This document shows positions 47,491 to 56,879 of a stretch of DNA of 64,000 nt, piece after piece. Within the stretch, counting starts at the first letter, position 1, and every line of letters starts with the position of its first letter. The DNA comes from Pseudomonas sp. MWU13-2100. Lineage in GTDB: Bacteria; Pseudomonadota; Gammaproteobacteria; Pseudomonadales; Pseudomonadaceae. The notes beneath the pieces are model-generated. The model saw nothing but the letters and a program-made list of their open reading frames with translations. It was not told the DNA's origin and made no database searches. The stretch is from contig NZ_JALLIX010000014.1 in the NCBI RefSeq assembly GCF_023242365.1, positions 1 through 64,000 on the forward strand. The letters are read 5' to 3'. The translations under genes were made by a program, and so were the position numbers.

Positions 47491-48258
47491 TCAGGCATGG
47501 ACCCAACGCCGATGCAGGCCGCGGGCCAGGGCATCGAGCATGAAACCCAGCACGCCGATCAACAGCACCATGGCCATCAGTTCCGAGTAGGCCAGACGGT
47601 CACGGGTATCGAGGATAAAGTAGCCGAGCCCGGCACTGACCCCGAGCATTTCGCAGGGCACCAGCACGATCCAGAGGATCCCGATGGACAGCCGCACACC
47701 GGTCAGCACATGGCCGAGTATACCGGGCAGGATGACCTGGCGCAGGGTTTCCCAGCGGGTCGCGCTGAGGCTGCGGCTCAGTTGCAGCCAGCGCGGGTCG
47801 AGTTGGCGCACCCCGGCCACGGTGTTGAGCAGGATCGGCCAGACGGCGGCAAAAGCCAGCAGGAAATAGATCGGCTGGTCGCCGACCCCCATCAGCATCA
47901 CCACCACCGGCATCCAGGACAACGGCGAGATCATCCGCAGGAACTGGAACGCTGGAGTGGTCGCCGCCTCCAAGTGACGATAGCTGCCGATCAGCAACCC
48001 CAGCGGCACGCCGACCAGCAGTGCCAGCAACAACCCGATCAGAATGCGCTTGAGGCTGACCAGCACGTTTTCATAGAGCTCGGCACGCCCGAGCAACTCC
48101 GCCAGGCTGGTCAGCGTCGCTTCGGGCGAGAAGCGCGCCGACAGCCCGTCGGGGCTGCCGAACAGGTGCACGCCCAGCCACCAGAGCAGCAACAGGCAGA
48201 GCAACCCCGCCACGCCCAGCCCCCAATGCAGGAGCGATGAGGAAGGCTTGCCGATCAA
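47491..48258 (-). CDS. NitT/TauT-family ABC transporter permease
   Basis: This encodes 255 residues, six membrane helices, BPD_transp_1 domain with L-S-A-T-R-W-E-T-L-R-Q-V-I-L-P-G coupling loop. It overlaps the end of the substrate-binding protein gene by 4 bases, so the unit is acyl-CoA-dehydrogenase-like, ATPase, binding protein, permease in transcription order. Confidence 0.9.
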   Translation of the reverse strand: MIGKPSSSLLHWGLGVAGLLCLLLLWWLGVHLFGSPDGLSARFSPEATLTSLAELLGRAELYENVLVSLKRILIGLLLALLVGVPLGLLIGSYRHLEAATTPAFQFLRMISPLSWMPVVVMLMGVGDQPIYFLLAFAAVWPILLNTVAGVRQLDPRWLQLSRSLSATRWETLRQVILPGILGHVLTGVRLSIGILWIVLVPCEMLGVSAGLGYFILDTRDRLAYSELMAMVLLIGVLGFMLDALARGLHRRWVHA

Positions 48259-49454
48259 ATGCCGAACTCCTCGCTGCGTTCAAAGCTTTCCGGCAAGCCG
48301 AAGGCCTTGAGCCCGCCCACCGCCGCCAGGCTGTTGCGCACGAAGCGGTCGTCCACCAGGTCGCGAGCGGTCTGCCGCGGGTCGAGGCCGGCGAGGAATC
48401 CCTTGTCGCCCTCGATCAGGGTGTCCTTGAGGCGTTTGACCAACTCCTCGGTGTAACTGGGAAACGGATAAGGCTGGAAGTCGATGCGATGTTCGTCCCA
48501 GTTGCCGTGCTGGATCGCACCGCTGGCGAGGTAGGCATCATGATCGGCGGTGCTCGGCGCCAGCACCCGGCTGAGCACTTGCGGGGTGTGCGGCGTGTAG
48601 CGGTTGGCGCCGTCCTTGGACAGCAATTGGGCCGCCTCGGCGCGGTGGTCACGGGTCCAGAGCTGGGCCTTGACGATGGCGTTGACCACCTTCTGCGACC
48701 ACTCGGGCCGGTTGTTCAGGTCCTGCTCGTGCATGAACACCACGCAGCAGGCGTGATTGCGCCAGAGATCGCCGGTGAAGCGCTGCACCCGGCCGACCTT
48801 CAGTTCCTCGGCCAGGGCATTGAACGGCTCGGCGACGATATAGCCGGCAATGCGCTTGCTGGCCAAAGCCGGCGGCATGTCCGAAGGTGGCAGCACCACC
48901 AGGTTGACCTCGTTGGCCGCCAGCACGCTGTTGGCCGCCTTGCTCACCGGTTGCAGGCCGTTGTCGCGCAGCAGTTGCTGGACCACCACGTTGTGGACCG
49001 AGTACCAGAACGGAATCGCCACCGACTGCCCGCCCAGTTGCTTGACCTCGGTAATGCCCGGCGCCACGGTCAGGCCGGAACCGCCGACATGGTTCCAGGC
49101 CACCACCTTGGCCGGCACCTTGCTGCCATAGCGCGCCCAGACGGTCATCGGCGACAACAGGTGGATCACGTTGACCTGCCCGGAAATGAACGCCTCGATC
49201 ACCTGGGCCCAACTGCGCAACAACACCGGACGCTCGGCCTGGATACCTTCGGCCTCGAACAGGCCGTTGTTATGGGCCACCAGCAGCGGCGTGGCATCGG
49301 TGATCGGCAGGTAGCCGATCCGCACTGGCGCGTTGGGCTCCGACGCGGCACGGGCCTGCAGGCTGTTGAGCAGCGGCAGGGCACCGCCGGCGGTCAGCAA
49401 GGCGCTGAGTTTGAGGAAGTCACGACGTGTATGGGTGAAGTCATCCAGGCACAT
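48255..49454 (-). CDS. NrtA/SsuA-type ABC transporter substrate-binding protein (Tat signal)
   Basis: This encodes 399 residues from ATG 49454 (MCLDDFTHTRRDFLK), with GGAG 7 bases upstream. T-R-R-D-F-L-K-L-S-A then a hydrophobic run and A-R-A-A-S is a twin-arginine signal peptide. The rest is an NMT1/NrtA-like binding protein (V-R-I-G-Y-L-P-I-T-D-A-T-P-L, P-V-L-L-R-S-W-A-Q-V, P-F-N-A-L-A-E-E). It overlaps the preceding ATPase gene by 14 bases. Substrate probably a small organic or sulfur/nitrogen anion. Confidence 0.9.
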   Translation of the reverse strand: MCLDDFTHTRRDFLKLSALLTAGGALPLLNSLQARAASEPNAPVRIGYLPITDATPLLVAHNNGLFEAEGIQAERPVLLRSWAQVIEAFISGQVNVIHLLSPMTVWARYGSKVPAKVVAWNHVGGSGLTVAPGITEVKQLGGQSVAIPFWYSVHNVVVQQLLRDNGLQPVSKAANSVLAANEVNLVVLPPSDMPPALASKRIAGYIVAEPFNALAEELKVGRVQRFTGDLWRNHACCVVFMHEQDLNNRPEWSQKVVNAIVKAQLWTRDHRAEAAQLLSKDGANRYTPHTPQVLSRVLAPSTADHDAYLASGAIQHGNWDEHRIDFQPYPFPSYTEELVKRLKDTLIEGDKGFLAGLDPRQTARDLVDDRFVRNSLAAVGGLKAFGLPESFERSEEFGI

Positions 49455-50262
49455 GGGCCATCTCCGACGTTTCGAGCAAAGAATGAGAGGGTGAGGTGCG
49501 GCTGGCCCGCCGAAGGGTCTTGAGAATCTCGATACGCAGGGCGCCCAGTTCCTCCACCAGCTCGGCACGCGGCTGAGGCAGGTCGATACGCCACTCACCG
49601 AGGGTCCGCGCCGGGCTGTGGCCCAGTAGCAGAATCCGCTCGGAGAGCAGCAGGGCTTCATCGATGTCATGGGTGATCAGCACGGCGGCGGTGTTGTGCT
49701 CGGCGATCACCTTGAGCAGCAGTTGTTGCATGTCGGCACGAGTCACTTCATCCAGGGCGCCGAAAGGTTCGTCGAGGAACAATACCTGTGGCTGGCGGGC
49801 CAGGCAGCGGGCCAAAGCCGTACGCTGGGCCATACCGCCGGACAACTGCGCCGGATACTGGCCCCGGGCGTGTTGCAGGCCGACGGCGGCAATCGCATGG
49901 TCGATCCGCGCCTTGCGCACCTGGGCGTCCAGGTGCGGTTGACGGGCGAAGTCGAGGCCGAAGGCGACGTTCTTTTCCAGGCTCAGCCAGGGCAGCAGGC
50001 TGGGGTCCTGAAAAGCCACCGCCACCCGTGGGTGCGGGCCGTCCAGGGGTTCACCGAGGAAATGCACACGGCCTTCGTGAGCCGTCTGCAAACCGGCCAG
50101 GACCCGCAGCAGGCTGGATTTGCCGACACCGCTGGGGCCGAGGATCGACACCACCTCGCCGGCTTGCAGTTGCAGGTCGAAACCTTCCAGCACCGTTTGC
50201 CAGCCCTGTTCGCGGGGATAACCGAGGCTGATCTGCCGGGCCTCCAGTAACGGCGCACTCAT
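49441..50262 (-). CDS. NitT/TauT-family ABC transporter ATPase
   Basis: This encodes 273 residues from ATG 50262, which overlaps the upstream stop as ATGA. G-P-S-G-V-G-K-S-S-L, L-S-G-G-M-A-Q-R and V-L-F-L-D-E-P-F-G-A-L-D, of the SsuB/TauB/NrtD type. Energises the permease and binding protein encoded downstream. Confidence 0.93.
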   Translation of the reverse strand: MSAPLLEARQISLGYPREQGWQTVLEGFDLQLQAGEVVSILGPSGVGKSSLLRVLAGLQTAHEGRVHFLGEPLDGPHPRVAVAFQDPSLLPWLSLEKNVAFGLDFARQPHLDAQVRKARIDHAIAAVGLQHARGQYPAQLSGGMAQRTALARCLARQPQVLFLDEPFGALDEVTRADMQQLLLKVIAEHNTAAVLITHDIDEALLLSERILLLGHSPARTLGEWRIDLPQPRAELVEELGALRIEILKTLRRASRTSPSHSLLETSEMAHVPG

Positions 50263-51329
50263 GCCGTGGCTTCCCAAGCCTGACGTTGCAGCTCGGCGCG
50301 CAACTGCACCAGACTCGGGGTGACGATCGGCACGAATGCCGACTCGCGCCAGCGCCGGGCGAAGCCACTGCCGTATTCATTCAGATAGGCCTTGCCGCCA
50401 CTGGCCTGCAACTCCAGTTGCACCGCCTGCGCGACCGATTCGGCCAGGTTGATGCGGATCTGGAACAAGGCACTCGGTCGGGCCAGGAAGCGCCCGTCGT
50501 GCAGGCCGCTCTTGAGCTCCTCAATCGTTTGTTCAAGGGTGAGGCGTTGCTCCAGCAAGGGTTCGCACAAAATCGAGCGGGCATCTCGCAAGTGGCAGTC
50601 CACCTCCTTCAGCGCCTGGCGCGCCAACCCGATGGCCATGCCGCATTGCAAGCCGAGGAAGGCCGGGCGCACCGCCGGCAGAAAGACCCGGGCATCGTCA
50701 TGCAGCAACCAATCGCGGCTGACCTCCACCTGTTTGAAGTCCAACGCGGCGGTATTGCTCGACTGCAGGCCCATCAGCTGCAGGTCATCCGAGCGTTGCA
50801 GGCCGCTCAAGGCATCCGGGATCGCCAGTACGAACGGCGCACCGCCCTCCTCGCGCTCGATGGCGGCCGCCACCACAAAGCCGCTCTTGCGCAGGTTGGT
50901 CACCCAGTGCAGGCGGCCATCGAGGCGCCAGCCGTCGCCTTGATCGTGAGCCCGTAACTGCAGCGACTCGATGCCCGAGAGGAACTTCATCGCATTCGAC
51001 AGCCCGGTGGCGCCGGCCAGCTCGCCGCTGAGCAGGGACGGCAGCAGTTGATCGCGCAAGGTCGTGTTGGGACTGTGCAGCAGGTACTCGATAAAGGCCC
51101 GCTGGCCCCAGAACACAAAGGCCGCTGCCAGGGAATGGCTGGCTACCTGGGCGATGCTTTCCACCGCGTCGGCCACCGTGCCGCCGCTGCCGCCCAGGAC
51201 TTCTGGAACACCGACCCGCAGCACCTTCGCCGTGGCCAGCCGGGAAATCACATCCTGTGGGTCGCACTGCCCCAGGTCCAGAGCCTGGGCTTGTGCGTCC
51301 AGCCATTGACTCAATGCCGGATTGAGCAT
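50259..51329 (-). CDS. Acyl-CoA dehydrogenase-like flavoprotein (SfnB/DszC-type group)
   Basis: This encodes 356 residues. Acyl-CoA dehydrogenase fold: N-terminal helical domain, middle beta domain with G-A-T-G-L-S-N-A and W-V-T-N-L-R-K-S-G-F, C-terminal helical bundle with A-S-G-G-K-A-Y-L-N-E-Y. The catalytic Glu position of true acyl-CoA dehydrogenases is not obvious. In this gene context (NitT/TauT transporter, AhpD-like protein) it resembles flavin monooxygenases or SfnB proteins of sulfur scavenging. The reaction is not known. Confidence 0.82.
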   Translation of the reverse strand: MLNPALSQWLDAQAQALDLGQCDPQDVISRLATAKVLRVGVPEVLGGSGGTVADAVESIAQVASHSLAAAFVFWGQRAFIEYLLHSPNTTLRDQLLPSLLSGELAGATGLSNAMKFLSGIESLQLRAHDQGDGWRLDGRLHWVTNLRKSGFVVAAAIEREEGGAPFVLAIPDALSGLQRSDDLQLMGLQSSNTAALDFKQVEVSRDWLLHDDARVFLPAVRPAFLGLQCGMAIGLARQALKEVDCHLRDARSILCEPLLEQRLTLEQTIEELKSGLHDGRFLARPSALFQIRINLAESVAQAVQLELQASGGKAYLNEYGSGFARRWRESAFVPIVTPSLVQLRAELQRQAWEATA

Positions 51330-51378
51330 GTCGTTTTCTCCTTGAAGACAGCGTCGAATAATAACCGACGCTGATGAG

Positions 51379-51939
51379 TCATTGATCCATTGACTGCCAA
51401 CGATAGTTCGCCAGTTCGGGATTGAGCGGCGTGCGGGCGAAGACGTTGGCGAAATTGCACAAGGTAGCCAGGCTCACCCCCAGGATCACCTCCAGGGCAT
51501 TGCCCTGGGTGTAGCCGGCGGCGAGGAAGTCGCTGAAGGCCTGATCACTGACATTGCCACGGGTGGCGATCACTTCCCGGGCGAAGGCGGCGAGGACTTC
51601 GAGTTTTTCCTCTGGCAACTGGCGTTGTCCGCGCAAGGCGTCGATCACTCCGGCCGGCAACTTGGCCTTGTTCAAGGCCACCGCCGTGTGCCCGGCGACG
51701 CAGAAGTCGCAGCCGTGGGTGGTGGCGGCCACCAGTTGTACCACTTCGCGCTCGGCCAGGCTCAGCTCGGCCTTGCCATTGAGCGCCGATACCGTAACGT
51801 AGGTTTCCAGCGCCGCCGGTGCATTGGCCAGTACGGCGAGCAGGTTGGGGATGAACCCGGAGTTCTTCTGGGCGTTTTCCAGGAAGGGCTTGGCCGCTTC
51901 GGGAGCGCTTTGCGGCGTGTGGAGAGTGAGGCGCGACAT
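51379..51939 (-). CDS. AhpD-like carboxymuconolactone decarboxylase-family protein
   Basis: This encodes 186 residues from ATG 51939 (MSRLTLHTPQ). CMD domain with the peroxidatic-type G-C-D-F-C-V-A-G-H-T motif (C-x-x-C then x-x-x-H), which suggests a disulfide-active peroxidase. Separated from the flavoprotein gene by 49 bases, first gene of the operon, and divergent from the AraC regulator. It may remove peroxide formed by the flavoprotein. Confidence 0.9.
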   Translation of the reverse strand: MSRLTLHTPQSAPEAAKPFLENAQKNSGFIPNLLAVLANAPAALETYVTVSALNGKAELSLAEREVVQLVAATTHGCDFCVAGHTAVALNKAKLPAGVIDALRGQRQLPEEKLEVLAAFAREVIATRGNVSDQAFSDFLAAGYTQGNALEVILGVSLATLCNFANVFARTPLNPELANYRWQSMDQ

Positions 51940-52043
51940 GGAGTGGACTCCTGTTGTAGGGTGGTCCGGCAAGTCTGTTGGTTATAAGAATTTCGATCCA
52001 TATTCAAAAGTAGCGATTCCTTGCTCCTGAGTGTTTCCATTAG

Positions 52044-52955
52044 ATGATTTCGTCGAGCCCACTGGTTGATTGGTTATTAGAAAGCCTCGAACTCGATGCG
52101 AGCCTGTTCCATGTGGGCCGTTATTGCGGCGGCTGGCACGCCAGCACCCATGGACTGGCGCGGGCAAGCTTCCACCTGATCGTGCAGGGTCATTGCTGGC
52201 TGCATATTGATGGGCAGCAAGAAAGCCTGCGGCTGGAGGCCGGGGACGCGGTGTTTTTGCTGCGGGACCTGGATTATCGGTTGTCCAGCGCCCAGTCCAG
52301 CGTGGAGGCGCAACGCTTGCCGCGCCAGGCGATGACCGGGCTCGACAGCGCCGCCCAGGAGGGTGTGGGGCTGGTATGTGGGTTCTTTCATTTCAAGTCC
52401 GGGCTGTCGTCATTGATTATCGACGGGCTGCCGGACTGGATCGTCCTGCGGGCAGGCGATCCGTCGCTGAGCGCGGCGCGGGCGCTGTTCGCGCTGATCC
52501 TGGCCGAGTGCGAGCGGTCACCGGCGCCCTCCTCGGCGCTGCTGGAGCGCTTGAGTCACCTGCTGTTCCTGTATGTGCTGCGCCAGCAGGTGGCGGATAA
52601 CCAGAGCCTCGGCGGGCTGGTGGCGCTGGCCCGGCATCCGGGGTTTGCCCCGTTGCTGGAGCAGTTGATCGAGCGTCCGGGGGAGAGTTGGTCGCTGGAG
52701 AGCATGGCGACCTGTACCGGGATGTCGCGCTCGGCGTTTTTCAAGCGTTTCAATGAACTGGCCAGGCAGTCACCGGGGCAGGTGCTGCTGGCGTTGCGGA
52801 TGCGCCATGCCAGTCAGTTGCTGCGGGCCAACAATACGGTGGAACAGGTGTGTGTGGCGGTGGGATATCAGTCGATTGCGGCGTTTACCCGGGCGTTTGC
52901 CAAAGCGCTTGGGGTGCAGCCGGGGGCTTATCGGCGCCAGCATGAGGGGCGCTGA
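52044..52955 (+). CDS. AraC-family transcriptional regulator
   Basis: This encodes 303 residues. N-terminal cupin-like domain (W-H-A-S-T-H-G-L-A-R, H-L-I-V-Q-G-H-C-W-L), C-terminal two helix-turn-helix AraC domain (S-W-S-L-E-S-M-A, G-M-S-R-S-A-F-F-K-R-F, V-A-V-G-Y-Q-S-I-A-A-F-T-R-A-F). Divergent, 104 bases from the AhpD-like gene, so probably the regulator of the ABC/flavoprotein operon. It could also be a cupin-AraC of the AraC_binding_2 type. Confidence 0.9.
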   Translation: MISSSPLVDWLLESLELDASLFHVGRYCGGWHASTHGLARASFHLIVQGHCWLHIDGQQESLRLEAGDAVFLLRDLDYRLSSAQSSVEAQRLPRQAMTGLDSAAQEGVGLVCGFFHFKSGLSSLIIDGLPDWIVLRAGDPSLSAARALFALILAECERSPAPSSALLERLSHLLFLYVLRQQVADNQSLGGLVALARHPGFAPLLEQLIERPGESWSLESMATCTGMSRSAFFKRFNELARQSPGQVLLALRMRHASQLLRANNTVEQVCVAVGYQSIAAFTRAFAKALGVQPGAYRRQHEGR

Positions 52956-52987
52956 CGCCGACGCGCTGAAATAGGCTTTTGCCCCAA

Positions 52988-53119
52988 GCCTGGCTTGCTG
53001 GCGAGGGGCCCGTGAGGACGCCAGAAGCTTCGCGGGCAAGCTCCGCTCCCACAGGTTTGGGTCGTACCTCAGATGGGCGTTCGACGCAGCCCTGTAGGAG
53101 CCGGGCTTGCCAGCGAAGG
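52988..53119. repeat. REP units between the AraC gene and the BNR-repeat gene
   Basis: A diverged left unit (52988-53012) with the inverted TTCGCGGGCAAGCTCCGCTC + CCACAGG (53028-53055), and a further single unit CTGTAGGAGCCGGGCTTGCC + AGCGAAGG (53091-53119). Confidence 0.75.
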
Positions 53120-53186
53120 CGTCCGCAAGATCGACGCAAGTCTCACCAGCCCCATCGCCAGCAAACCAGGCACAAGACGCCCCCTC

Positions 53187-54677
53187 TCACTGCAAACCAT
53201 AGGAATAAATCCCGTCATCATTGCTGTTGTACCAATTGCCCTTGGCCCAGATCACGCGGTCCTGCGCGCCTTGAAAGCCGAGAATCCCCAGGTAACCGTC
53301 GACCGCCAGCCGGTGCCAGGAGTGCCCCCAGTCCTTGGAGTAGAACACCCCGTCGGCGGAGATGCGTGCATCCGACCACCAGTACAACCACCGCGGCGGC
53401 CGGTGTTCGCTGGTGGTGTTGATCAGCAGGCTGTTCTGTCCCATCCAAAAGTTCCCGCCTCGCAACTGACTGTCCGACGCCAACGGCGAAAACACACTGG
53501 GCAGTTTGCCCATGGACTTCCAGGTCAGCTTGGCGGTATCCAGCTCGGCGATCATGTCTTCACCGTGCTCGCTCTGGTCGATCAAGCCCATCACGCGTCC
53601 GGCGCCGTTCTCCACCAACTCATCGATAAACAGACCGTCTTCGCGCTGCACCGTCCCGACCTGCCACTGCCCCGCCTTGCGCTGCAGTTGCGCCCGGGTC
53701 GTTACGTTGATGGCCAGGCTGCCATTTTCACTGTCCGGATTGGTCCCCCAGAAGCGTTGGGACACCCAGATAAACGCACGCTGGGCATCCAGTTGGGTGA
53801 CATGGGTCTGGACTTCCCCATAGGTGCCCAGGTCCGTGCGCCACTCAACAATGTCAGGCCGCTTGCCCCGGGCATACTCGGCAGGCACCAGCAGCGATTC
53901 GGCAGCGAATATCGGGGTACTGCTCGCGCCGCGATCGGCGGAGTAGAAGACCCCGGTGGCGATGGCGCCCGGTGTGTCTTCGCCGCTCTCGTTGTCGCTG
54001 CCGCTCGGGGTGCCCCAGGCCCAGACGTCATCCTGGCCATGAAAATAGGGTTTCAGGCTCCAGGCCAGTTGATTGGCCTTGGGAAACAGACCTTTGGCCA
54101 ACCAACTCCAGTGCTTGCCCTGATCGTCACTGCGAAAGACCACGGTCTGGCTGATGTCATCGCTGCTCGCGCTAGCGGTTTCCGGACGATTGAGCCCCGT
54201 CAGCAGGAAAACACTGGCCCCATCCGGGCTGGCCACCAGGCAGGCGGCGTCACCAACATGGGCCACCAGTTGAAATTTCCCCTGGGCGTCCAGGCGCGAG
54301 ATAAAGGAGGTTTCCTTGTCGCTGTGAGCGAGAAAGCTGGAAAATGCCCCCGAATCTTCCGGCGCCTGATCCTTATCCTCGACCGGCTTGCCCTGGAGCA
54401 CGGCATCCAGGTCCACCACGTCGGCGCTCGGTTGCAGCTGTTTCGCGTCACCCTCCAGGCGCCCCACCAACCAGGTGCCCTGCGGGGTCACCACCACGCC
54501 GGTGCAGTACTGGGTCATCGCGCGCTGGCGGATGTCCCGCACCGAGCCGATCTGCCGCCGATCAGGGCGACTCCCGCCCCACTCCAACTTGGCGCTGGCA
54601 ATCATCCACATGTACCAAAGCCCGGCGCCGACCAACAACACGACAAACAGTTTGGTGAACCACTTCGATCGAGACAT
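53187..54677 (-). CDS. Membrane-anchored BNR/Asp-box repeat protein (beta-propeller)
   Basis: This encodes 496 residues from ATG 54677 (MSRSKWFTKL); ATG 54722 is an alternative, and neither has a good ribosome site. One membrane segment at about 8-26 with a short cytoplasmic N-terminus, then a beta-rich domain. Repeated S-x-D-x-G-x-x-W boxes are seen: S-D-D-Q-G-K-H-W, S-A-D-R-G-A-S, S-K-D-W-G-H-S-W, as in sialidase-like or Ycf48-like propellers. No catalytic Arg triad is apparent, so a sialidase activity is not claimed. Probably periplasmic. Confidence 0.8.
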   Translation of the reverse strand: MSRSKWFTKLFVVLLVGAGLWYMWMIASAKLEWGGSRPDRRQIGSVRDIRQRAMTQYCTGVVVTPQGTWLVGRLEGDAKQLQPSADVVDLDAVLQGKPVEDKDQAPEDSGAFSSFLAHSDKETSFISRLDAQGKFQLVAHVGDAACLVASPDGASVFLLTGLNRPETASASSDDISQTVVFRSDDQGKHWSWLAKGLFPKANQLAWSLKPYFHGQDDVWAWGTPSGSDNESGEDTPGAIATGVFYSADRGASSTPIFAAESLLVPAEYARGKRPDIVEWRTDLGTYGEVQTHVTQLDAQRAFIWVSQRFWGTNPDSENGSLAINVTTRAQLQRKAGQWQVGTVQREDGLFIDELVENGAGRVMGLIDQSEHGEDMIAELDTAKLTWKSMGKLPSVFSPLASDSQLRGGNFWMGQNSLLINTTSEHRPPRWLYWWSDARISADGVFYSKDWGHSWHRLAVDGYLGILGFQGAQDRVIWAKGNWYNSNDDGIYSYGLQ

Positions 54678-54816
54678 GAGGGGGATCCGAATCCATGGAA
54701 AAGACTGAGAAGCTTTTCGCATTTCTTTCGCCGGGAGTAAATTTTTATTGCTCGCGAACAACAGGTTCCAGTCGAAAAAATCTCAGTGCTGTGACGCCGG
54801 TTCCATTCATCCTGCC

Positions 54817-55782
54817 TTACAGACACCCCACCCCTTTCAGTGTCGCTTCCATCGCCTGGTCCAGCGGCGTATGCGGCTCCGCCCCCAGTACGCTCACCAG
54901 ATGGGCATTGCTCATCCGCACTGGCCTGCGCCACAAGTAGCGCATCTCCAGCATCTCGCGAAAGGTGGTCACAAACGGCGAGGCCAGCCCCACCAACCAC
55001 CAGGGAAAACGCCGCAACTTCGTCCGGCCGCCCGTGCGTTCGACCAGGCGGGTGATCGCGGCCGCCATCCGGGTGCCGTCGGCGTCCCAGTGCCCAGCCA
55101 TATGGAAGGTCGCGAAAGGTGCCAGGGTCTCCCGCCGCCCCAACAATTCGACCATGGTCCGCGCCACATCCGGCAAAAAGGCCCATTGATGGCCGACACC
55201 CGGATCGCCCGGCAGCTTGATCACCTTCACCGCCTGCCCGGGCTTGATCATGCCCAGGGACAGCCAACTGCTGCCGGAACGCGGTCCGAAGAAGTCGCCC
55301 GTCCGCAGCACAATCGCCCGGACCCCATCCCGCGCCGCCTCCCGCAAGCGTTGCTCAAGCTCGACGCGGATACGCCCCTTGCGCGTCACCGGACGCTGCG
55401 CCGCCTGTTCGTCCAACGCGGCAAAGGCGTCCGGGCCGTAGTTGTAGACCGTGCCCGGCAACAGAATGGTCGCGCCTTCAATACGTGCCGCGGCAATCGT
55501 ATTGTCAATCATCGGCAGCACCTGCTCGGCCCAGTTCCGATAGCCCGGCGGGTTGACCGCATGCACGATCACGCTGCAACCCTGCGCCGCCCGCACCACG
55601 TCGTCACGGTTGAGGGCATCGCCACGCAACCACCGGATACCATCGCTCTCAAGCGCCGCCGTCGCCAAGCCACGCTTGAGCGCCTGCACCTGCCAGCCGC
55701 CGTCGCGCAGTTGCCGCGCCACTTCGCCGCCGATGCTGCCGCCGGCGCCCAGTACCAAAACCTTGTTGCTCAATGCCGCCAT
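54817..55782 (-). CDS. NAD(P)-dependent epimerase/dehydratase-family protein
   Basis: This encodes 321 residues. Atypical SDR: L-V-L-G-A-G-G-S-I-G-G-E-V nucleotide motif near residue 11, and the V-Y-N-Y-G segment in place of Y-x-x-x-K. Divergent, 95 bases from the LysR gene that is likely its regulator. Substrate unknown. Confidence 0.88.
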   Translation of the reverse strand: MAALSNKVLVLGAGGSIGGEVARQLRDGGWQVQALKRGLATAALESDGIRWLRGDALNRDDVVRAAQGCSVIVHAVNPPGYRNWAEQVLPMIDNTIAAARIEGATILLPGTVYNYGPDAFAALDEQAAQRPVTRKGRIRVELEQRLREAARDGVRAIVLRTGDFFGPRSGSSWLSLGMIKPGQAVKVIKLPGDPGVGHQWAFLPDVARTMVELLGRRETLAPFATFHMAGHWDADGTRMAAAITRLVERTGGRTKLRRFPWWLVGLASPFVTTFREMLEMRYLWRRPVRMSNAHLVSVLGAEPHTPLDQAMEATLKGVGCL

Positions 55783-55846
55783 GTCGATTCTCCAGGAAGG
55801 TAACGATGAGCAGAGTCTGGCCCTGCCCCTTCAGGAAATAAATTGC

Positions 55847-55860
55847 ATAGCACAAGCTAT
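55847..55860. promoter_or_regulatory. Candidate LysR-type operator
   Basis: ATAGC-ACAA-GCTAT, a perfect 5-4-5 palindrome with the T-N11-A form, in the 95-base gap between the divergent epimerase and LysR genes, 17 bases before the LysR start. Confidence 0.5.
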
Positions 55861-55877
55861 CGGCCATACATTTATGC

Positions 55878-56780
55878 ATGGACCAGATCATGAGTTGGGA
55901 ACTGTACCGAACCCTGCTTGCCGTGCTGACGGAGGGCTCGCTCTCGGGCGCCGCGCGGGCCCTGGGGATTGCCCAGCCCACCGTGGGCCGGCATATCGCC
56001 GCGCTGGAAGCGGCGTTCAAGCAACCGTTGTTCACCCGCTCGCAGACCGGCTTGCTGCCCACCGAGACCGCCCTGGCGCTGCGCAGCTATGCCGAAGCCA
56101 TGCAACACACCGCCGCCGCCCTGGAGCGGGCCGCCACCGGCCAGGGCCAGGCGGTGAACGGCACGGTGCGGATCTCCGCCAGCGAAATGATTGCCGTCGA
56201 GGTACTACCGCCGACGCTGGCGCTGCTGCGCCAGGCCCATCCGCACCTAAGGATCGAGCTGCTGGCCACCGACAAGATGCACGACCTGCTGCAACGGGAG
56301 GCCGATATCGCGGTGCGCATGACTGCGCCGAAGCAGGAGCAACTGATCGCCCGGCGTGTCGGTCAGGTGGAGTTGGGGCTTTACGCCCACGAGGACTATC
56401 TGCAACAACAGGGCACGCCCAAGGCAATGTCCGATCTGTCACGCCATGCGCTGATCGGCTTCGATAGCACCACCCCCTTTATCCGCGCCGCCAGCAAACA
56501 GCTGCCCGGCTGGAATCGCGAGGCCTTCACGCTGCGCACCGACAGTACCCTGGCGCAACTGGCGATGATCCGCGCCGGCTGCGGCATCGGCATCTGCCAG
56601 GTCGCCCTGGCGATCCGCACACCGACACTGGTGCGGCTGCTGCCAGAGCAGTTCACCTTCCAGCTGGAAACCTGGGTGACCATGCATGAGGACCTGCGCA
56701 CCAGCCCCCGTTGCAAGACAACGTTCGATGCACTGGTGGCGTGTTTGCTGGCTCACACTCGCCTTGTACAGACAGCCTAG
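55878..56780 (+). CDS. LysR-family transcriptional regulator
   Basis: This encodes 300 residues; ATG 55878 is used, but MSWELYR at 55890 is as likely since no ribosome site favours either. N-terminal winged helix (L-S-G-A-A-R-A-L-G-I-A-Q-P-T-V-G-R-H-I), C-terminal periplasmic-binding-protein-like effector domain. Probably controls the divergent epimerase gene. Confidence 0.92.
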   Translation: MDQIMSWELYRTLLAVLTEGSLSGAARALGIAQPTVGRHIAALEAAFKQPLFTRSQTGLLPTETALALRSYAEAMQHTAAALERAATGQGQAVNGTVRISASEMIAVEVLPPTLALLRQAHPHLRIELLATDKMHDLLQREADIAVRMTAPKQEQLIARRVGQVELGLYAHEDYLQQQGTPKAMSDLSRHALIGFDSTTPFIRAASKQLPGWNREAFTLRTDSTLAQLAMIRAGCGIGICQVALAIRTPTLVRLLPEQFTFQLETWVTMHEDLRTSPRCKTTFDALVACLLAHTRLVQTA

Positions 56781-56879
56781 CTCCTCGAATCTGTTTGGCG
56801 TCATGGCACAAAGAATGGATAGACTCTGCCGGAACCATGGGCAATAGCCTCTTGGTAAGCCAATGGAGTAGGTAACGTC

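Noticed and set aside
53187..54677. Secreted sialidase
   Set aside because: Asp-box repeats alone do not define a sialidase; the catalytic Arg triad, Tyr and Glu are not identifiable and the protein is membrane-anchored.
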